64,000 bases of DNA from JTS-RE37 sp041744575 (GCA_041744575.1 JBGTKP010000002.1:5968-69967); one strand, 5' to 3'; counted from the first letter of the stretch, positions 17,134-27,445 are shown. Numbers and translations are program-made. Notes: a model not told the origin generated them from the sequence alone.

Positions 17134-20100
17134 ATGATCCATTTTTTCGGGGACCCTGCCACAAAGGTATTTGCCTTACAATCTAAAGCAGATCTCTCAG
17201 AGGCAACAGTGGAGAAGCTTGTTTGGCTCTTCGGCAATGCACCCAAGATGAGCGTGGCGTCCCTGGACGCCTTTTTTGTTGGACCCCGTGCTGCCATGAT
17301 CACTCCATGGAGCACAAATGCTACCGAAATAACCCAAAATATGGGAATTACAGGTATTTTCCGAATTGAAGAGTTTCAGCATGTGTCGCCAGGTTTCACA
17401 GATTTTGATCCCATGCTTTCACAAAAATATAAGGGGCTGGGACAGGAAGTATTTGACGTAGGGGTGTCACCCGAACCCATAATCAAGATCCTTGATATCG
17501 CTGCCTACAATGTCGAGCATGGCCTGTCACTTAGTCCGGAAGAAATTATGTATCTGGAACAATTGTCCAAAAAGCTGGAGAGGGATTTAACAGACTCAGA
17601 AGTATTTGGTTTCAGTCAGGTCAATTCTGAACATTGCCGTCATAAAATATTTAATGGGACATTTGTTATTGATGGGAAAGAACAACCTTCCTCCCTGTTC
17701 CAGCTCATAAAAAAGACCTCCAAAACGCATCCGAATGACATTGTCTCTGCCTATAAGGACAATGTGGCATTTCTAAAGGGGCCGGAGGTAGAGCAATTTG
17801 CACCTGAACACGGGGATCTCCCCTCCTACTATCGTAAAGTCCCTTTTGCCTCCGTCATTTCCCTTAAAGCCGAAACTCATAATTTCCCCACCACCGTGGA
17901 ACCTTTCAACGGGGCTGCCACAGGTTCCGGAGGGGAGATAAGGGACCGGCTGGCAGGAGGACGAGGCTCAGTGCCGTTGGCAGGGACAGCGGTTTATATG
18001 ACCTCATATTCCCGGCTGGATCATGAACGGACATGGGAAAAAGGAATGGCGGAACGACCATGGCGTTACCAGCATCCGAAGGACGTTCTGATCAAGGCAT
18101 CAAACGGCGCCTCTGATTTCGGTAATAAATTCGGACAGCCCCTGATTGCCGGATCCCTGTTCACTTTTGAACATCAGGAAGGAAATAGGCAACTGGGTTA
18201 TGATAAAGTCATCATGCAGGCTGGGGGGATTGGGTATGCCAAAGCAACGCAGGCATTAAAGGGAGATCCGGAAAAAGGCGATAAAATGATCCTTCTGGGC
18301 GGGGACAATTACAGAATCGGGATGGGGGGAGCGGCCGTTTCAAGCACGGATACCGGCGAATTCAGCGCCGCGATAGAACTCAATGCGATACAGCGTTCCA
18401 ACCCGGAAATGCAAAAGCGGGCCGCCAATACCATTCGAACCATGGTAGAAAGTAAAACAAATCCTATCATTTCCATTCATGATCATGGAGCCGGAGGGCA
18501 TCTCAACTGTCTTTCCGAACTGGTCGAAAATTCGGGCGGGACGATTCTAATGGATGCCCTTCCCGTTGGTGATCCAACCCTGTCTGCCAAAGAGATCATC
18601 GGGAATGAATCTCAGGAAAGAATGGGGCTGGTCATTGGAGCAAAGGATCTTGATTATCTGAAACGGGTAGCGGACCGTGAAAGATCACCCTTATATGAGG
18701 TAGGCATTGTCACCGGTGATCAACGGTTTATATTCACAGCTCAGGGCGGGGACCAACCAATGGATCTTCACCTCTCCGACCTTTTTGGGAGTTCCCCCAA
18801 GACCATCATCACTGATACCTCTGTAAAACGGACCTATACATCACCTGTTTACTCCCCTGAAAAAGTATACTCCTATCTGGAACAGGTATTGCGATTGGAG
18901 GCGGTATCGTGCAAGGACTGGCTGACCAATAAAGTGGATCGCTGTGTGGGTGGGCTTGTTGCCAAGCAGCAATGTACCGGACCCTTACAACTTCCTCTTA
19001 ATAATTGCGGAGTAATGGCACTCGACTTTAACGGCAGGGAGGGTATCGCCACCTCTATCGGGCATTCTCCTGTGACGGGATTGATCGACCCCGTTGCCGG
19101 CAGTCGGAACAGCATTACCGAAGCCTTAACCAATATTGTATGGGCGCCTCTGAAAGACGGCCTGAAGTCCGTATCACTTTCGGCCAACTGGATGTGGCCC
19201 TGTAAAAACGAAGGCGAAGATGCCCGGCTATACGAGGCGGTTCAGGCTGTTTCTGAATTTTCCATCGCGTTGGGGATCAACGTGCCCACCGGAAAAGATT
19301 CCCTTTCCATGAAGCAGAAATATCCAGCGGGGGAGGTGATTGCGCCAGGTACGGTTATCATTTCTGCTACAGGTCATTGTGACGCAATTGACCATGTTAT
19401 GGAACCCGTAATACAGGCAAATGGTGGTCCTCTGTATTATATCAACCTCTCAGGGGATAGCTTTGAGCTTGGTGGCTCTTCACTAATGCAGGTCCTGAAT
19501 GGCATCGGTGATACCGCCCCTACTGTTCATGATCCGGCCTATGTAAAGACGGTGTTTAACGCCCTTCAGGATTTGATCCGGGCTCATAGGATTTTGGCGG
19601 GACATGATGTGGCATCAGGAGGTCTTATTACCACCCTGCTTGAGATGTGTTTCGCAACAACTGAAATAGGCGCTGATATTGACCTGACAGATCTGGGGGA
19701 GAAAGATATAGTCAGGCTCCTATTTTCCGAAAATTGCGGGGTGGTATTCCAGGCCGAAGATCGTTCTGTGGAAGAATTTTTATCAAAAAAATCCATTCGC
19801 TGGCACAAAATTGGCACAGCCAACCGTGATGCCAAATTGCGTATCAGGAATCTGGATTCAAATATTGACCTGGAGGTTGCCGGGCTCAGAGATATCTGGT
19901 TCAGGACATCCTTCCTTCTGGATGACCTGCAGACGTCGGAGGGATTGGCCAAATCCAGATTTCGTAATTTTAAAAAGCAACCGCTCATATATCATTTCCC
20001 GGATCATTTTACGGGAAAGCGGCCCTCTGTGAGTGACACTGGTTTCAGGCCCAAAGCTGCAATCATCCGGGAAAAGGGCAGCAACTCTGAACGGGAAATG

Positions 20101-20829
20101 GCCAATTGCCTCTACCTTGCCGGTTTCGATGTAAAAGATGTTCATATGACCGATCTCATTTCGGGCAGGGAAACTCTGGAGGATATTAGGTTCATCGGGG
20201 CAGTTGGCGGATTTTCAAATTCGGATGTACTGGGAAGTGCAAAAGGATGGGCCGGGGCTTTTAAATATAACGAAAAGGCAAGGAATGCCCTGAACAAGTT
20301 TTTTGGCCGGACTGATACCCTCTCTATCGGGATTTGTAACGGGTGTCAGCTATTTATGGAATTGGATCTGATCAATCCGGAACACGAAGTTCACGGCAAA
20401 CTAACGTTTAACCGGTCCGGTAAGCACGAGAGTAACTTTACCTCTGTTCGAATACATGACAACCATTCCATCATGCTGTCCAATCTTTCCGGATCGGTTC
20501 TCGGAATTTGGATTTCCCACGGAGAGGGAAGGTTCCAGTTGCCACGGCCGGAGGAAGATTACTATGTTGTCGCCAAATACGGATATCTCGACTACCCGGC
20601 AAATCCCAACGGAAGTGACTACAATGTAGCCATGTTATGTGACAAAACAGGCCGGCATCTGGTGACCATGCCTCATCTCGAAAGATCAGCTTTTCCTTGG
20701 AACTGGGCCTACTATGAGGAGGGCCGCCAGGACGAGGTATCACCCTGGATCGAAGCCTTTGTCAATGCCCGGAGATGGCTGGAAACTGCAGATGAAAAGA
20801 CCGAAAAACTGCAAATGAAAGAAGGATAA
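17134..20829 (+). CDS. purL: Phosphoribosylformylglycinamidine synthase, large single-chain form
   Basis: Fourth step of purine synthesis: converts FGAR to FGAM using glutamine and ATP. 1231 residues, the large fused form, so no separate PurS or PurQ is needed. The N-terminal domain and linker lead to the AIRS-like synthetase halves ('SEHCRHKIFNG', 'KAETHNFPTTVEPFNGAATGSGGEIRD', 'ISIHDHGAGG', 'VGGLVAKQQC'). The C-terminal class I glutaminase has nucleophile Cys1068 in 'ICNGCQ' and His1181/Glu1183 in 'MPHLER'. Everything needed for activity is present. Stands alone with its own promoter. Confidence 0.97.
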   Translation: MIHFFGDPATKVFALQSKADLSEATVEKLVWLFGNAPKMSVASLDAFFVGPRAAMITPWSTNATEITQNMGITGIFRIEEFQHVSPGFTDFDPMLSQKYKGLGQEVFDVGVSPEPIIKILDIAAYNVEHGLSLSPEEIMYLEQLSKKLERDLTDSEVFGFSQVNSEHCRHKIFNGTFVIDGKEQPSSLFQLIKKTSKTHPNDIVSAYKDNVAFLKGPEVEQFAPEHGDLPSYYRKVPFASVISLKAETHNFPTTVEPFNGAATGSGGEIRDRLAGGRGSVPLAGTAVYMTSYSRLDHERTWEKGMAERPWRYQHPKDVLIKASNGASDFGNKFGQPLIAGSLFTFEHQEGNRQLGYDKVIMQAGGIGYAKATQALKGDPEKGDKMILLGGDNYRIGMGGAAVSSTDTGEFSAAIELNAIQRSNPEMQKRAANTIRTMVESKTNPIISIHDHGAGGHLNCLSELVENSGGTILMDALPVGDPTLSAKEIIGNESQERMGLVIGAKDLDYLKRVADRERSPLYEVGIVTGDQRFIFTAQGGDQPMDLHLSDLFGSSPKTIITDTSVKRTYTSPVYSPEKVYSYLEQVLRLEAVSCKDWLTNKVDRCVGGLVAKQQCTGPLQLPLNNCGVMALDFNGREGIATSIGHSPVTGLIDPVAGSRNSITEALTNIVWAPLKDGLKSVSLSANWMWPCKNEGEDARLYEAVQAVSEFSIALGINVPTGKDSLSMKQKYPAGEVIAPGTVIISATGHCDAIDHVMEPVIQANGGPLYYINLSGDSFELGGSSLMQVLNGIGDTAPTVHDPAYVKTVFNALQDLIRAHRILAGHDVASGGLITTLLEMCFATTEIGADIDLTDLGEKDIVRLLFSENCGVVFQAEDRSVEEFLSKKSIRWHKIGTANRDAKLRIRNLDSNIDLEVAGLRDIWFRTSFLLDDLQTSEGLAKSRFRNFKKQPLIYHFPDHFTGKRPSVSDTGFRPKAAIIREKGSNSEREMANCLYLAGFDVKDVHMTDLISGRETLEDIRFIGAVGGFSNSDVLGSAKGWAGAFKYNEKARNALNKFFGRTDTLSIGICNGCQLFMELDLINPEHEVHGKLTFNRSGKHESNFTSVRIHDNHSIMLSNLSGSVLGIWISHGEGRFQLPRPEEDYYVVAKYGYLDYPANPNGSDYNVAMLCDKTGRHLVTMPHLERSAFPWNWAYYEEGRQDEVSPWIEAFVNARRWLETADEKTEKLQMKEG

Positions 20830-21027
20830 GTCAAACATTACGGCCATCAGAAAACCTTGATATTCAATTCCCTTAACCGGGCGAAGTTAAACGCCGGGCC
20901 AAAGGCCTGACCAGATCTCTGCGGCTGTATCCGATCCGGCAGCATTGCCGCAAGGATGTAATTGACGAATAGTGATTCCACAATTTTATTATCCCGTATT
21001 CTTTTCCTATTTTTCATTACCAATACA

Positions 21028-22806
21028 ATGGCAGGCATGCAAGAACCCACACGATTATTCGACTTCCCGCGGTACCAGCTCGATCATTTCAATATGGATA
21101 AATCCCTTGTCACTAAGTTGCAGGGTAAATGGGAATCCATCTCGAGCAGGGAATATGTAGAGAACGCAAATGCCATCAGCAGGGGGTTGTTGCGATTGGG
21201 TGTAAAAGCCGGGGATAAGATCGCCGTCATCACCATGACCAACAGAACCGAATGGCACGTACTGGATATTGGCACTTTACAGGTTGGCGCCCAGAATGTG
21301 CCCATTTACCCTACCATTGCCGAACAGGATTATGAATATATTCTCAATCATTCGGGAGCCATCTATTGTTTTGTTTCCTGCGGCGAGGTTCTGGAAAAAG
21401 TAAATGCGATCAGATCCAATGTGCCGGCCATGCGGGAAGTATATTCCTTTGACATGCTGGAGGGTTGCAAAAACTGGTCCGAAGTTCTGGAACTTGGGCA
21501 GGACAAGTCCGGTCAGGAAGAAGTCCAACTGAGAATGGACGCCATACAACCTTTGGATCTGGCGACGATTATTTATACTTCGGGTACTACAGGAAAGCCA
21601 AAAGGTGTCATGTTATCCCATGACAATATCGTCTCTAATGTGCTTTCCAGCAAAAAACGCGTCCCTTTTGAACAGGGAAGTCTTTCCCTGAGTTTCCTGC
21701 CCATCTGTCATATTTTCGAGCGGATGATTACATATTTGTACCAATACTGCGGGATCACAATTTATTTCGGGGAAGGTCTGGACAAAATAGGAGACAACAT
21801 GAGGGAGGTGAAACCCAACGTGATGACCGTGGTCCCAAGATTGCTGGAAAAAGTATATGAAAGGATTATTACGAAAGGCGGTGAGCTCCGTGGAATAAAA
21901 AGGAAACTGTTCTTCTGGGCTGTTGATCTGGGGCTGAAATTTGAACCCTACGGCACCAATGGATGGTGGTATGAAGCCCGGCTGCGTGTGGCGAGACAAC
22001 TCATTTTCTCAAAATGGAAGGACGGCCTTGGCGGGAATCTCGAAACTATGGTCTCCGGAAGTGCTGCCCTGCAACCAAGGCTGGCGAGAATATTTGGCGC
22101 GGCAGACATTCCGGTAATGGAAGGGTATGGCCTGACAGAAACCTCCCCGGTAATATCAGTCAATGACGCACGTGATCATGGATGGAAGATAGGAACTGTT
22201 GGAAAGCCCATAGAGGGAGTGGAGGTTAGAATCGCAGGTGATGGCGAAATTTTATGCAAGGGGCCCAATGTAATGATGGGATATTATAATGAGCCGCAAA
22301 AGACAGAAGAAGTTTTAAAGGAGGGATTCTTTTTTACCGGCGATATAGGCGAAATTGACGCAGAGGGTTTTTTGAAAATTACCGACAGAAAAAAAGAAAT
22401 GTTCAAAACCTCGGGCGGAAAATATGTTGCCCCGCAACTGCTTGAGAATAAATTAAAACAATCACGATTTATAGAGCAGGTCATGGTGATAGGAGACGGT
22501 GAAAAAATGCCTGCGGCTTTTATACAACCCAATTTTGAATTTGTCGCTTCCTGGGCAAAAAAACACGGAATTTCTGTCGGGAAACCGTCCGAGATGGTCA
22601 GGGATAAAGCTATTGTCGAACGGCTTCAGCAGGAGGTGGATCTCGCCAATGAACAATTTGCGCACTGGGAAAAGATCAAGCAATTCCGGTTGACCCCGGA
22701 TGATTGGTCCGTAGAGGCCGGCCACCTCACACCTACCATGAAGCTGAAGCGTAAGGAGGTCAAGCAGAAATACCTCCAATTGTATAATGAAATCTACGGG
22801 CACTGA
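21028..22806 (+). CDS. Long-chain fatty acid-CoA ligase (AMP-forming)
   Basis: Activates fatty acids to acyl-CoA through an acyl-adenylate, feeding the beta-oxidation genes just downstream. The open frame begins at 20962, but homologues start at about 'MQEPTRLFDF', so ATG 21028 or 21037 is preferred. About 592 residues. Motifs are the P-loop 'YTSGTTGKPKGVM', 'GYGLTETSPV', and the hinge/core 'GDIGEIDAEGFLKITDRKKEMFKTSGGKYVAP'-type block. No membrane segments. A TATTTTTC at 21008-21015 resembles a -7 element. It is separated from the MarR gene by about 140 bases. Confidence 0.93.
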   Translation: MAGMQEPTRLFDFPRYQLDHFNMDKSLVTKLQGKWESISSREYVENANAISRGLLRLGVKAGDKIAVITMTNRTEWHVLDIGTLQVGAQNVPIYPTIAEQDYEYILNHSGAIYCFVSCGEVLEKVNAIRSNVPAMREVYSFDMLEGCKNWSEVLELGQDKSGQEEVQLRMDAIQPLDLATIIYTSGTTGKPKGVMLSHDNIVSNVLSSKKRVPFEQGSLSLSFLPICHIFERMITYLYQYCGITIYFGEGLDKIGDNMREVKPNVMTVVPRLLEKVYERIITKGGELRGIKRKLFFWAVDLGLKFEPYGTNGWWYEARLRVARQLIFSKWKDGLGGNLETMVSGSAALQPRLARIFGAADIPVMEGYGLTETSPVISVNDARDHGWKIGTVGKPIEGVEVRIAGDGEILCKGPNVMMGYYNEPQKTEEVLKEGFFFTGDIGEIDAEGFLKITDRKKEMFKTSGGKYVAPQLLENKLKQSRFIEQVMVIGDGEKMPAAFIQPNFEFVASWAKKHGISVGKPSEMVRDKAIVERLQQEVDLANEQFAHWEKIKQFRLTPDDWSVEAGHLTPTMKLKRKEVKQKYLQLYNEIYGH

Positions 22807-22908
22807 TCAGCACTCCTTCCCGGGGAAGAAAGACGCCTGATCCCATCCCAGAATAAACAGCGGATTTCTTTCAACCCCACCCCTTGTAATTCACCGATTA
22901 TTTCCAAA

Positions 22909-22932
22909 ATTTATTATGCACGCATAATAAAT
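22909..22932. promoter_or_regulatory. Perfect palindromic operator upstream of the MarR gene
   Basis: An 11-bp arm ATTTATTATGC (22909-22919), a 2-base centre AC, and the exact reverse complement GCATAATAAAT (22922-22932). It ends 5 bases before the -7 element, so a bound dimer would block polymerase. MarR proteins bind such inverted repeats and usually repress themselves. Confidence 0.8.
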
Positions 22933-22937
22933 ATTCG

Positions 22938-22945
22938 TATATTTG
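22938..22945 (+). promoter_or_regulatory. -7 element of marR-fad operon
   Basis: TATATTTG matches TAnnTTTG and lies 5 bases before the ATG at 22951, which implies a nearly leaderless transcript or a start slightly further in. Immediately downstream of the palindrome. Confidence 0.55.
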
Positions 22946-22950
22946 AGATT

Positions 22951-23403
22951 ATGAAGGAAATAACTATAGATTACGCCCTTCGGGCTACCTGGCAGGCCGT
23001 CGCCAGGATGTACAATGAAGAGGCTAAAACCTTCGAAAGCACAATGGCCGTAGGGTTTACCCTTTTGAGCATAGATCCTAAAACAGGGACTCCTTCGACT
23101 GCCCTGGGGCCAAAGATGGGCATGGAAGCCACCAGCCTTTCCCGTATCCTTAAAAGCATGGAAGAAAAAGGCCTTATTGAGCGAAAACCCAACCCTAATG
23201 ACGGCCGCGGTGTCCTTATCCATCTGACAGGTTTCGGTCTGGAAAAGAGAAAGGACTCAAAGGATGCCGTTATCAGGTTCAATGAAGCGATCAGGGCACA
23301 GGTTCCTGCAGAAAAATTGGCTGTTTTTTTTGAAGTCACAGATGCCATCGATCAGATCATAGCCGAAAAAAAAATTTTTAGTAAAGACACATCAACTAAT
23401 TAA
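22951..23403 (+). CDS. MarR-family transcriptional regulator of the fatty-acid degradation operon
   Basis: 150 residues with a winged helix-turn-helix core: 'TPSTALGPKMGMEATSLSRILKSMEEKGLIERKPNPNDGRGVLIHLT' holds the recognition helix and the wing (Asp-Gly-Arg turn). Helices at both ends form the dimer interface. It lies 3 bases before the fadN-type gene and so is cotranscribed with it. Its own promoter contains a perfect 24-base palindrome that is the obvious operator. By analogy with other fad regulators the ligand may be an acyl-CoA, but nothing in the sequence proves that. Confidence 0.9.
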   Translation: MKEITIDYALRATWQAVARMYNEEAKTFESTMAVGFTLLSIDPKTGTPSTALGPKMGMEATSLSRILKSMEEKGLIERKPNPNDGRGVLIHLTGFGLEKRKDSKDAVIRFNEAIRAQVPAEKLAVFFEVTDAIDQIIAEKKIFSKDTSTN

Positions 23404-23406
23404 TCC

Positions 23407-25812
23407 ATGAACAAACATATAAACAGGGTAGCTGTCATAGGTTCCGGGATCATGGGCAGTGGGATCGCCTGCCACTTTGCCAACATTGGAGTGGAGGTTT
23501 TGCTTTTGGATATTTTGCCCAGAGAACTGACGCCAAAAGAAGAGGCGCTCGGTTTGACGTTTAAGGATAAGGTGGTGCGAAACCGACTCGTCAATGATTC
23601 CCTGGCCAGTGCACTCAAATCGAAACCCTCCCCCATTTACCATCCGGATTTCGCAAAACGGATCACCACAGGTAATATAGAAGATGATATCCGGTTAGTT
23701 GCCCGTGTTGATTGGATCATTGAAGTGGTGGTTGAGCGACTGGACATTAAAAAGCAAGTTTTTGATCAGCTTGAAAAACACAGGACACAGGGAACACTTA
23801 TCTCTTCCAATACCTCAGGCATTCCCATTGCATTTATGAGCGAAGGCCGATCCCCGGATTTTCAGTCCCATTTTTGCGGAACGCATTTTTTCAATCCGGC
23901 CCGTTATTTGAAATTATTTGAAATTATTCCCGGTCCCGAAACATCCCCTGATGTCATTAGTTTCTTAGGCGAATACGGAGAGAAATTTTTAGGTAAAACC
24001 ACCGTGATCGCCAGGGATACCCCCGCATTTATTGGAAACAGGATAGGCATATTCAGTATTCAGAGCCTGTTTCACATGGTAGGCGAACTTGGTCTAACTG
24101 TGGAAGATGTTGACAAACTCACCGGACCAATGATCGGCAGACCAAAGTCGGCTACCTTCAGAACCGTTGATGTTGTAGGCCTCGACACCCTGGTGCATGT
24201 TGCCAACGGAATCTATGAAAATTGCCCGGAGGATGAACGCCTTGACCTATTTAAACTGCCGGATTTTATCAGAAAAATGGTTGATAATAAATGGCTGGGG
24301 AGTAAAACAGGTCAGGGGTTTTATAAAAAGGTCACCCAGCCGGACGGAAAGAGCGAAATCCTTGGGTTGGATCTCCAAACCATGGAATACAGACCAAAGA
24401 AGAGCAGCAAGTTTCCCACCCTCGAGCAAACCAAAACCATAGAAAATGTACCGGAGAGATTTCCTGTTTTGGTGGAAGGAAAGGATAAGGCAGGGGAATT
24501 TTACCGAAAGAGTTTCGGTTCATTATTTGCCTACGTTTCTCACAGAATTCCTGAAATAACCTCCGAGCTGTACAAAATTGATGATGCCATGAAAGCGGGA
24601 TTTGGATGGGAACAGGGACCTTTCGAAGTGTGGGACGCCGTGGGCCTTGATCACGGGCTGCAGTTGATAGAGGAGGAGCAATTAACGGCAGCAGCCTGGG
24701 TGAAGGAGATGAAGGAGGCCGGGGTCAACTCATTTTACAGCATAGAGGATGGCGCCTCCTATTATTATGATATTTCGAAAAAAGAGATGGTAAAGGTACC
24801 GGGGCAGGATGCCTTTATTATCCTCGACAATATCCGCAAGACCTCGGAGGTTTATAAAAATAAGGATGTTGTTATTGAGGATCTTGGAGACGGGATTCTC
24901 AACCTCGAGTTTCAGTCCAAAATGAATACCATCGGTGCAGATGTTCTTACAGGTATTAATAAGGCTATCGATCTGGCTGAGAAAGATTTTCAAGGGTTGG
25001 TAGTGGGCAATCAGGGTCCTAATTTCTCTGTGGGAGCCAATATTGGGATGATCTTTATGCTGGCTGTTGAACAGGAGTATGAAGAGATGGAGATGGCCGT
25101 AAAACGGTTTCAGGATACAATGATGAGGATGCGCTATTCTTCGATCCCGACCGTGGCAGCACCCCATGGAATGTGCCTGGGCGGAGGATGCGAGTTGTCT
25201 CTTCATGCCGACATGGTCGTTGCGGCTGCGGAAACCTATATAGGCCTTGTGGAATTCGGCGTGGGAATTATACCAGGGGGTGGCGGGTCTAAGGAGATGA
25301 CCCTTCGCGCTTCGGATACTTTCCGTAAAAATGATGTGGAACTCAATGTATTGCAGGAATATTTCCTGACCATAGGGATGGCTAAGGTTTCCACTTCTGC
25401 CTATGAGGCTTTTGACTTAGGGGTCCTACAGAAAGGCAAAGACAAGATCGTTGTTAACAAAGATCGTCAGATAGCGACCGCTAAACAATATGCAAAATTG
25501 ATGGCAGAAAAGGGGTATACGAAACCTGTGCCAAGAAAAGATATCAAAGTGCTCGGAAAACAGGCTCTGGGCATGTTTTTGGTAGGGACCGATGCCATGC
25601 AGGCAGGTAATTATATTTCAGAACATGATAAAAAGATTGCCAATAAGTTGGCTTATGTAATGGCCGGAGGTGACCTTTCCGAAGCAAGTTATGTAAGCGA
25701 GCAGTATTTACTTGATCTGGAACGGGAAGCATTTCTTTCTCTTTGTTCGGAACGGAAGACCCTTGAAAGAATTCAGCACATGCTGAAAACGGGTAAACCT
25801 CTTCGGAACTAA
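23407..25812 (+). CDS. fadN: 3-hydroxyacyl-CoA dehydrogenase/enoyl-CoA hydratase (FadN type)
   Basis: Bifunctional beta-oxidation enzyme: hydrates trans-2-enoyl-CoA and oxidises 3-hydroxyacyl-CoA with NAD. 801 residues. The dehydrogenase part comes first, with Rossmann motif 'VIGSGIMGSGIACHFANIG' (about 8-27) and 'SNTSGIPI....GTHFFNPARYLKLFEII'. The crotonase-like hydratase comes last: 'HGMCLGGGCELSLHADMVVAA' and 'GVGIIPGGGGSKEM' near 590-640. This order is the reverse of E. coli FadB/FadJ and matches Bacillus FadN. Followed by FadA- and FadE-type genes in the fadNAE order. Confidence 0.93.
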   Translation: MNKHINRVAVIGSGIMGSGIACHFANIGVEVLLLDILPRELTPKEEALGLTFKDKVVRNRLVNDSLASALKSKPSPIYHPDFAKRITTGNIEDDIRLVARVDWIIEVVVERLDIKKQVFDQLEKHRTQGTLISSNTSGIPIAFMSEGRSPDFQSHFCGTHFFNPARYLKLFEIIPGPETSPDVISFLGEYGEKFLGKTTVIARDTPAFIGNRIGIFSIQSLFHMVGELGLTVEDVDKLTGPMIGRPKSATFRTVDVVGLDTLVHVANGIYENCPEDERLDLFKLPDFIRKMVDNKWLGSKTGQGFYKKVTQPDGKSEILGLDLQTMEYRPKKSSKFPTLEQTKTIENVPERFPVLVEGKDKAGEFYRKSFGSLFAYVSHRIPEITSELYKIDDAMKAGFGWEQGPFEVWDAVGLDHGLQLIEEEQLTAAAWVKEMKEAGVNSFYSIEDGASYYYDISKKEMVKVPGQDAFIILDNIRKTSEVYKNKDVVIEDLGDGILNLEFQSKMNTIGADVLTGINKAIDLAEKDFQGLVVGNQGPNFSVGANIGMIFMLAVEQEYEEMEMAVKRFQDTMMRMRYSSIPTVAAPHGMCLGGGCELSLHADMVVAAAETYIGLVEFGVGIIPGGGGSKEMTLRASDTFRKNDVELNVLQEYFLTIGMAKVSTSAYEAFDLGVLQKGKDKIVVNKDRQIATAKQYAKLMAEKGYTKPVPRKDIKVLGKQALGMFLVGTDAMQAGNYISEHDKKIANKLAYVMAGGDLSEASYVSEQYLLDLEREAFLSLCSERKTLERIQHMLKTGKPLRN

Positions 25813-26027
25813 GGTGGGCAGGAAGACAAATACAGCCAGAATCAAGTATTGTGGTATTGCTTAGAAATCCGACCCCTATAAGCAGCGCATGAAATCCAAA
25901 AACAGGTCATTGACAGATAATGTCAAAGGAAATTAGCAGGAAAATGCCCGAACCATTGATTTCTATGGAAGAAAATATCATTCCGAGACTCTGAATGCCC
26001 GGGATCTGATTTATAAAACTTTGAGAA

Positions 26028-27218
26028 ATGAAAGCAGCATATATCGTTAAAGCTTATCGAACAGCCGTAGGAAAAGCGCCCAGGGGGTTGTTCCGTTTCA
26101 AAAGGCCGGATGAACTGGCCGCTGAAACTATCGACTACATGATGAAGCAGCTCCCGCAACTGGATAAAAAGAGGATCGATGATGTCATTGTTGGCAATGC
26201 CATGCCTGAAGCGGAACAAGGCCTCAATATGGCCCGCCTGATCTCGCTGATGGGTCTTGAAATTGAGGATGTCCCCGGTGTAACCGTAAACCGTTATTGC
26301 GCCTCAGGGATTGAGACCATCGGGATTGCTTCAGCCAAAATTCAGGCGGGAATGGCAGATTGCATCATTGCCGGCGGGGCCGAAAGCATGAGTTATATTC
26401 CAATGGGAGGTTATAAGCCCACGCCGGATTACGCAACGGCCAAGGCAGGACATGAAGACTACTACTGGGGAATGGGACTGACTGCCGAGGCAGTCGCCAA
26501 ACAATTCAAGGTTTCAAGGGATGATCAGGATGCCTTTGCCTATAACAGCCACATAAAGGCCCTCAAAGCTCAGTCTGAGGACCGGTTTCAGGAGCAGATC
26601 GTTCCGATAGAAATCGCGCATACTTTTGTTAACCCTTCAGGGCAAAAAGAAACCGTCAATTATACCGTTTCCAAGGATGAAGGTCCCAGGTCCGACACAA
26701 CGCTGGAAGCTTTGGCCAAGCTCCGTCCTGTATTTGCTGCAGACGGCACTGTAACTGCAGGGAATTCTTCCCAGATGAGTGACGGTGCTGCCTTCGTGCT
26801 CGTTATGAGTGAAACCATGGTAAAGGAAATGAATCTGGAACCAATTGCCCGGCTGGTCAACTATGCAGCAGCCGGCGTTGAACCGAGGATCATGGGAATC
26901 GGCCCAGTAAAAGCGATTCCCAAGGCCTTAAAACAAGCTGGCTTAAAACAGGATGACATCCGACTGATAGAATTAAATGAAGCTTTTGCCTCACAATCAT
27001 TGGCCGTCATCAGGGAATTACAATTGGATGATTCCATCGTCAACGTCAATGGCGGAGCCATCGCCCTTGGTCATCCTCTGGGTTGTACCGGCGCCAAATT
27101 ATCCGTCCAGCTCTTTGATGAAATGCGGAAGAAGGGAATGAAGGGAAAATTTGGAATGGTTACCATGTGCGTGGGAACAGGTCAGGGTGCCGCCGGGATA
27201 TTTGAATTTTTATCATAA
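26028..27218 (+). CDS. fadA: Acetyl-CoA C-acyltransferase (3-ketoacyl-CoA thiolase)
   Basis: Last step of beta-oxidation: thiolytic cleavage of 3-ketoacyl-CoA to acetyl-CoA and a shortened acyl-CoA. 396 residues, usual length. Nucleophile Cys91 in 'NRYCASGIET', the 'GHPLGCTGAK' histidine near 347, and the second Cys in 'MCVGTGQGAAG' near 382 are all present. Separated from the fadN-type gene by 215 bases with no clear promoter or terminator, so it may be in the same operon or have a weak promoter. Confidence 0.95.
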   Translation: MKAAYIVKAYRTAVGKAPRGLFRFKRPDELAAETIDYMMKQLPQLDKKRIDDVIVGNAMPEAEQGLNMARLISLMGLEIEDVPGVTVNRYCASGIETIGIASAKIQAGMADCIIAGGAESMSYIPMGGYKPTPDYATAKAGHEDYYWGMGLTAEAVAKQFKVSRDDQDAFAYNSHIKALKAQSEDRFQEQIVPIEIAHTFVNPSGQKETVNYTVSKDEGPRSDTTLEALAKLRPVFAADGTVTAGNSSQMSDGAAFVLVMSETMVKEMNLEPIARLVNYAAAGVEPRIMGIGPVKAIPKALKQAGLKQDDIRLIELNEAFASQSLAVIRELQLDDSIVNVNGGAIALGHPLGCTGAKLSVQLFDEMRKKGMKGKFGMVTMCVGTGQGAAGIFEFLS

Positions 27219-27445
27219 TTGAACAGTGCCGGATACCTTGCAATGAAGGTTTGTCGGTCGTTTAAAGGTTCATTCCCCAAACCTGAAAAACGTCTAAATA
27301 CATACGGCAGAAAAAATATATTAAACAACATAAAGTAGGTAGAAAGAAACATTCTGGACCAACCCTGAAGGATGAAAGCCAGAGAGTGGCATCTGAAAGG
27401 CAGTATTACTTTCTTAGTTATTAATTAAATTAAAATCGAGTAAAG

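Noticed and set aside
24730..25206. Minus-strand open frame of 158 codons inside the fadN-type gene
   Set aside because: Opposite conserved dehydrogenase and crotonase motifs; no independent evidence.
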